Assembly (NCBI RefSeq): GCF_032854445.1
Contig: NC_088300.1
Coordinates: 59,122,984 to 59,186,983 of the forward strand
Reading direction: 5' to 3'
DNA length: 64,000 bases
From: Liolophura sinensis
Taxonomy: Eukaryota > Mollusca > Polyplacophora > Chitonida > Chitonidae
Shown one piece after another: positions 63,118 through 64,000 of the stretch. Both the position numbers and the translations under genes were made by a program. How positions within the stretch are numbered: position 1 is the stretch's first letter; each line of letters starts with the position of its first letter. The notes beneath the pieces were generated by a model. The model was not told the DNA's origin. It did not search any database and was given only the letters and a program-made list of their open reading frames with translations.

Positions 63118-63931
63118 TCAGAAACCAAGTCTTCCTCGTGCCGACCGAGATTTCTTGTCACCAGCCCAGGACTTTGATTTTATCCGAAATGTCCTCAAAT
63201 CTTCTTTGTAGTCCTCGTGAAGCATGGGTAAGTAGGTCTGAGGTTCACATAATTCCTGCAATAACAAATAACAGTCATTGAAACCCGAGTTTGTTGGCTG
63301 CCCTTGCCTTATCAATAGTGTGATTCAATGATATTATACAGGGTGCCCCAGAAGTCGTGCTCCATCTTAATTTTCATATCTTTTCTGTGTTTCAGATTTA
63401 ATACTGATTTTAAATTTGTTTCTTACTCTTTCAGACTTAATTATGGCTAATAAACTAACAGTACAAGAAAGAGTTGAATTGGTTTTTATGTTTGGAAGAG
63501 ATGGGGCAACACACCGCTCTGTAGCTCAAGCATTCAACCTCAACCTGGATGGTGTGCGACTTCTGGGACACCATGTATATGTGAGAGTAATGTAATGGTG
63601 CTGCGATTGTCCGACAGGTCAATATTTCTCAGCACACACGCATGCCAACAGCTGTATTCTCATGTGCTATGTTAGCATGCAATAAATAAGCAGATTCAGT
63701 ACTTTGAGAGGATGGAATAAATGAACAAGCATCCAAACCAATTTATAGCAGCTTGACGAAACGAATTATTGGGTACTAGTGTACTATTATTATCCATGGT
63801 TATCGATATTTACCTTCTGTGTTTCAAAGAAATTCTTGTAGCCCCCGTGAAGAATGTAGATTTCTGGGTAGTGGAGATGGGGGTAGTACTGTTTGTTCTC
63901 TTCACGATCCATGTTACGAAGAAATCGTGAC
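63118..63931 (-). CDS. cdc25: second CDC25-type phosphatase, C-terminal two exons (continues past this interval)
   Basis: Minus-strand exons 63931-63814 (118 nt) and 63255-63118 (138 nt) joined by a GT-AG intron. The first reads [20 protein letters not shown] then [15 protein letters not shown], the region just after the catalytic loop. The second reads [20 protein letters not shown] then [15 protein letters not shown] and ends at a stop. The 118-nt exon has the same length and phases as exon 7 of the plus-strand gene, and the GGYK and SWAG motifs are closer to the usual family than in that gene. The catalytic loop and N-terminus lie beyond the right edge, so completeness cannot be judged. 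The two genes are convergent, 4.4 kb apart between stop codons. Confidence 0.9.
63338..63574 (+). mobile_element. internally deleted DDE (mariner/IS630-like) transposon
   Basis: Terminal inverted repeats: ggtgccccagaagtcgtgc at 63342-63360, and at 63554-63572 a sequence whose reverse complement is ggtgtcccagaagtcgcac. Between them a frame begins at 63443 with [20 protein letters not shown] and [11 protein letters not shown], a helix-turn-helix start like that of mariner-related transposases. The catalytic part is deleted and the frame runs through the right end to a stop at 63595. It lies inside the last intron of the second CDC25 gene. Confidence 0.78.
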
Positions 63932-64000
63932 CTGAAATCGGAATTGATAAGGATATTAGGAATTTAAAAAACAAATGATTTGAGGACAAATACAAAAACT

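Noticed and set aside
1-64000. CRISPR array, operon or prokaryotic mobile island
   Set aside because: Genes are spliced and SINE-riddled. The tandem arrays have contiguous units without unique spacers, so none is a CRISPR.

Overview
The window is eukaryotic nuclear DNA: AT-rich, low gene density, exons split by GT-AG introns, and many tRNA-derived SINEs. The SINE 3' ends (caatcaaataaataaata, and a second family ending gacgttaaaccccaagcactcac) are of types I associate with mollusc genomes, so a mollusc, or at least a lophotrochozoan, is the best guess. I cannot name a species.

Five protein-coding loci are supported by spliced reading frames; four are recognisable families. (1) 16.2-21.95 kb, plus strand: a TATA-driven gene with a non-coding first exon and six coding exons for a secreted, cysteine-containing 344-aa protein with no family I recognise; its N-terminal cysteine motif resembles that of chitin-binding shell-matrix proteins. 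(2) 31.0-31.6 kb, plus: an intronless small heat-shock protein (210 aa) with TATA box, CRE and heat-shock-element-like sites upstream. (3) 39.93-46.14 kb, plus: a complete seven-exon GATD1 orthologue (DJ-1/PfpI-like glutamine amidotransferase-like class 1 protein, 216 aa). (4) 51.5-58.7 kb, plus: an eight-exon CDC25-type dual-specificity phosphatase (384 aa) with an intact C-x5-R active site. (5) 63.1 kb to the right edge, minus: the last two exons of a second CDC25 gene, convergent with the first and with the same exon length and intron phase at the shared junction.

The rest is repeats and intergenic DNA: 0-16 kb has minisatellites with 85, 52, 60 and 17/34-bp units; 22-30.5 kb and 32-39.9 kb have SINEs, short fold-back (MITE-like) elements and microsatellites; introns of GATD1 and CDC25 hold nested SINEs with target-site duplications, a decayed non-LTR retrotransposon 3' end and a tandem duplication. 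An internally deleted DDE transposon with terminal inverted repeats lies in the last intron of the second CDC25 gene.

The genes form no pathway together beyond the CDC25 pair, which looks like a local inverted duplication. All gene models come from reading splice signals and frame continuity by eye; no database or transcript evidence was available.
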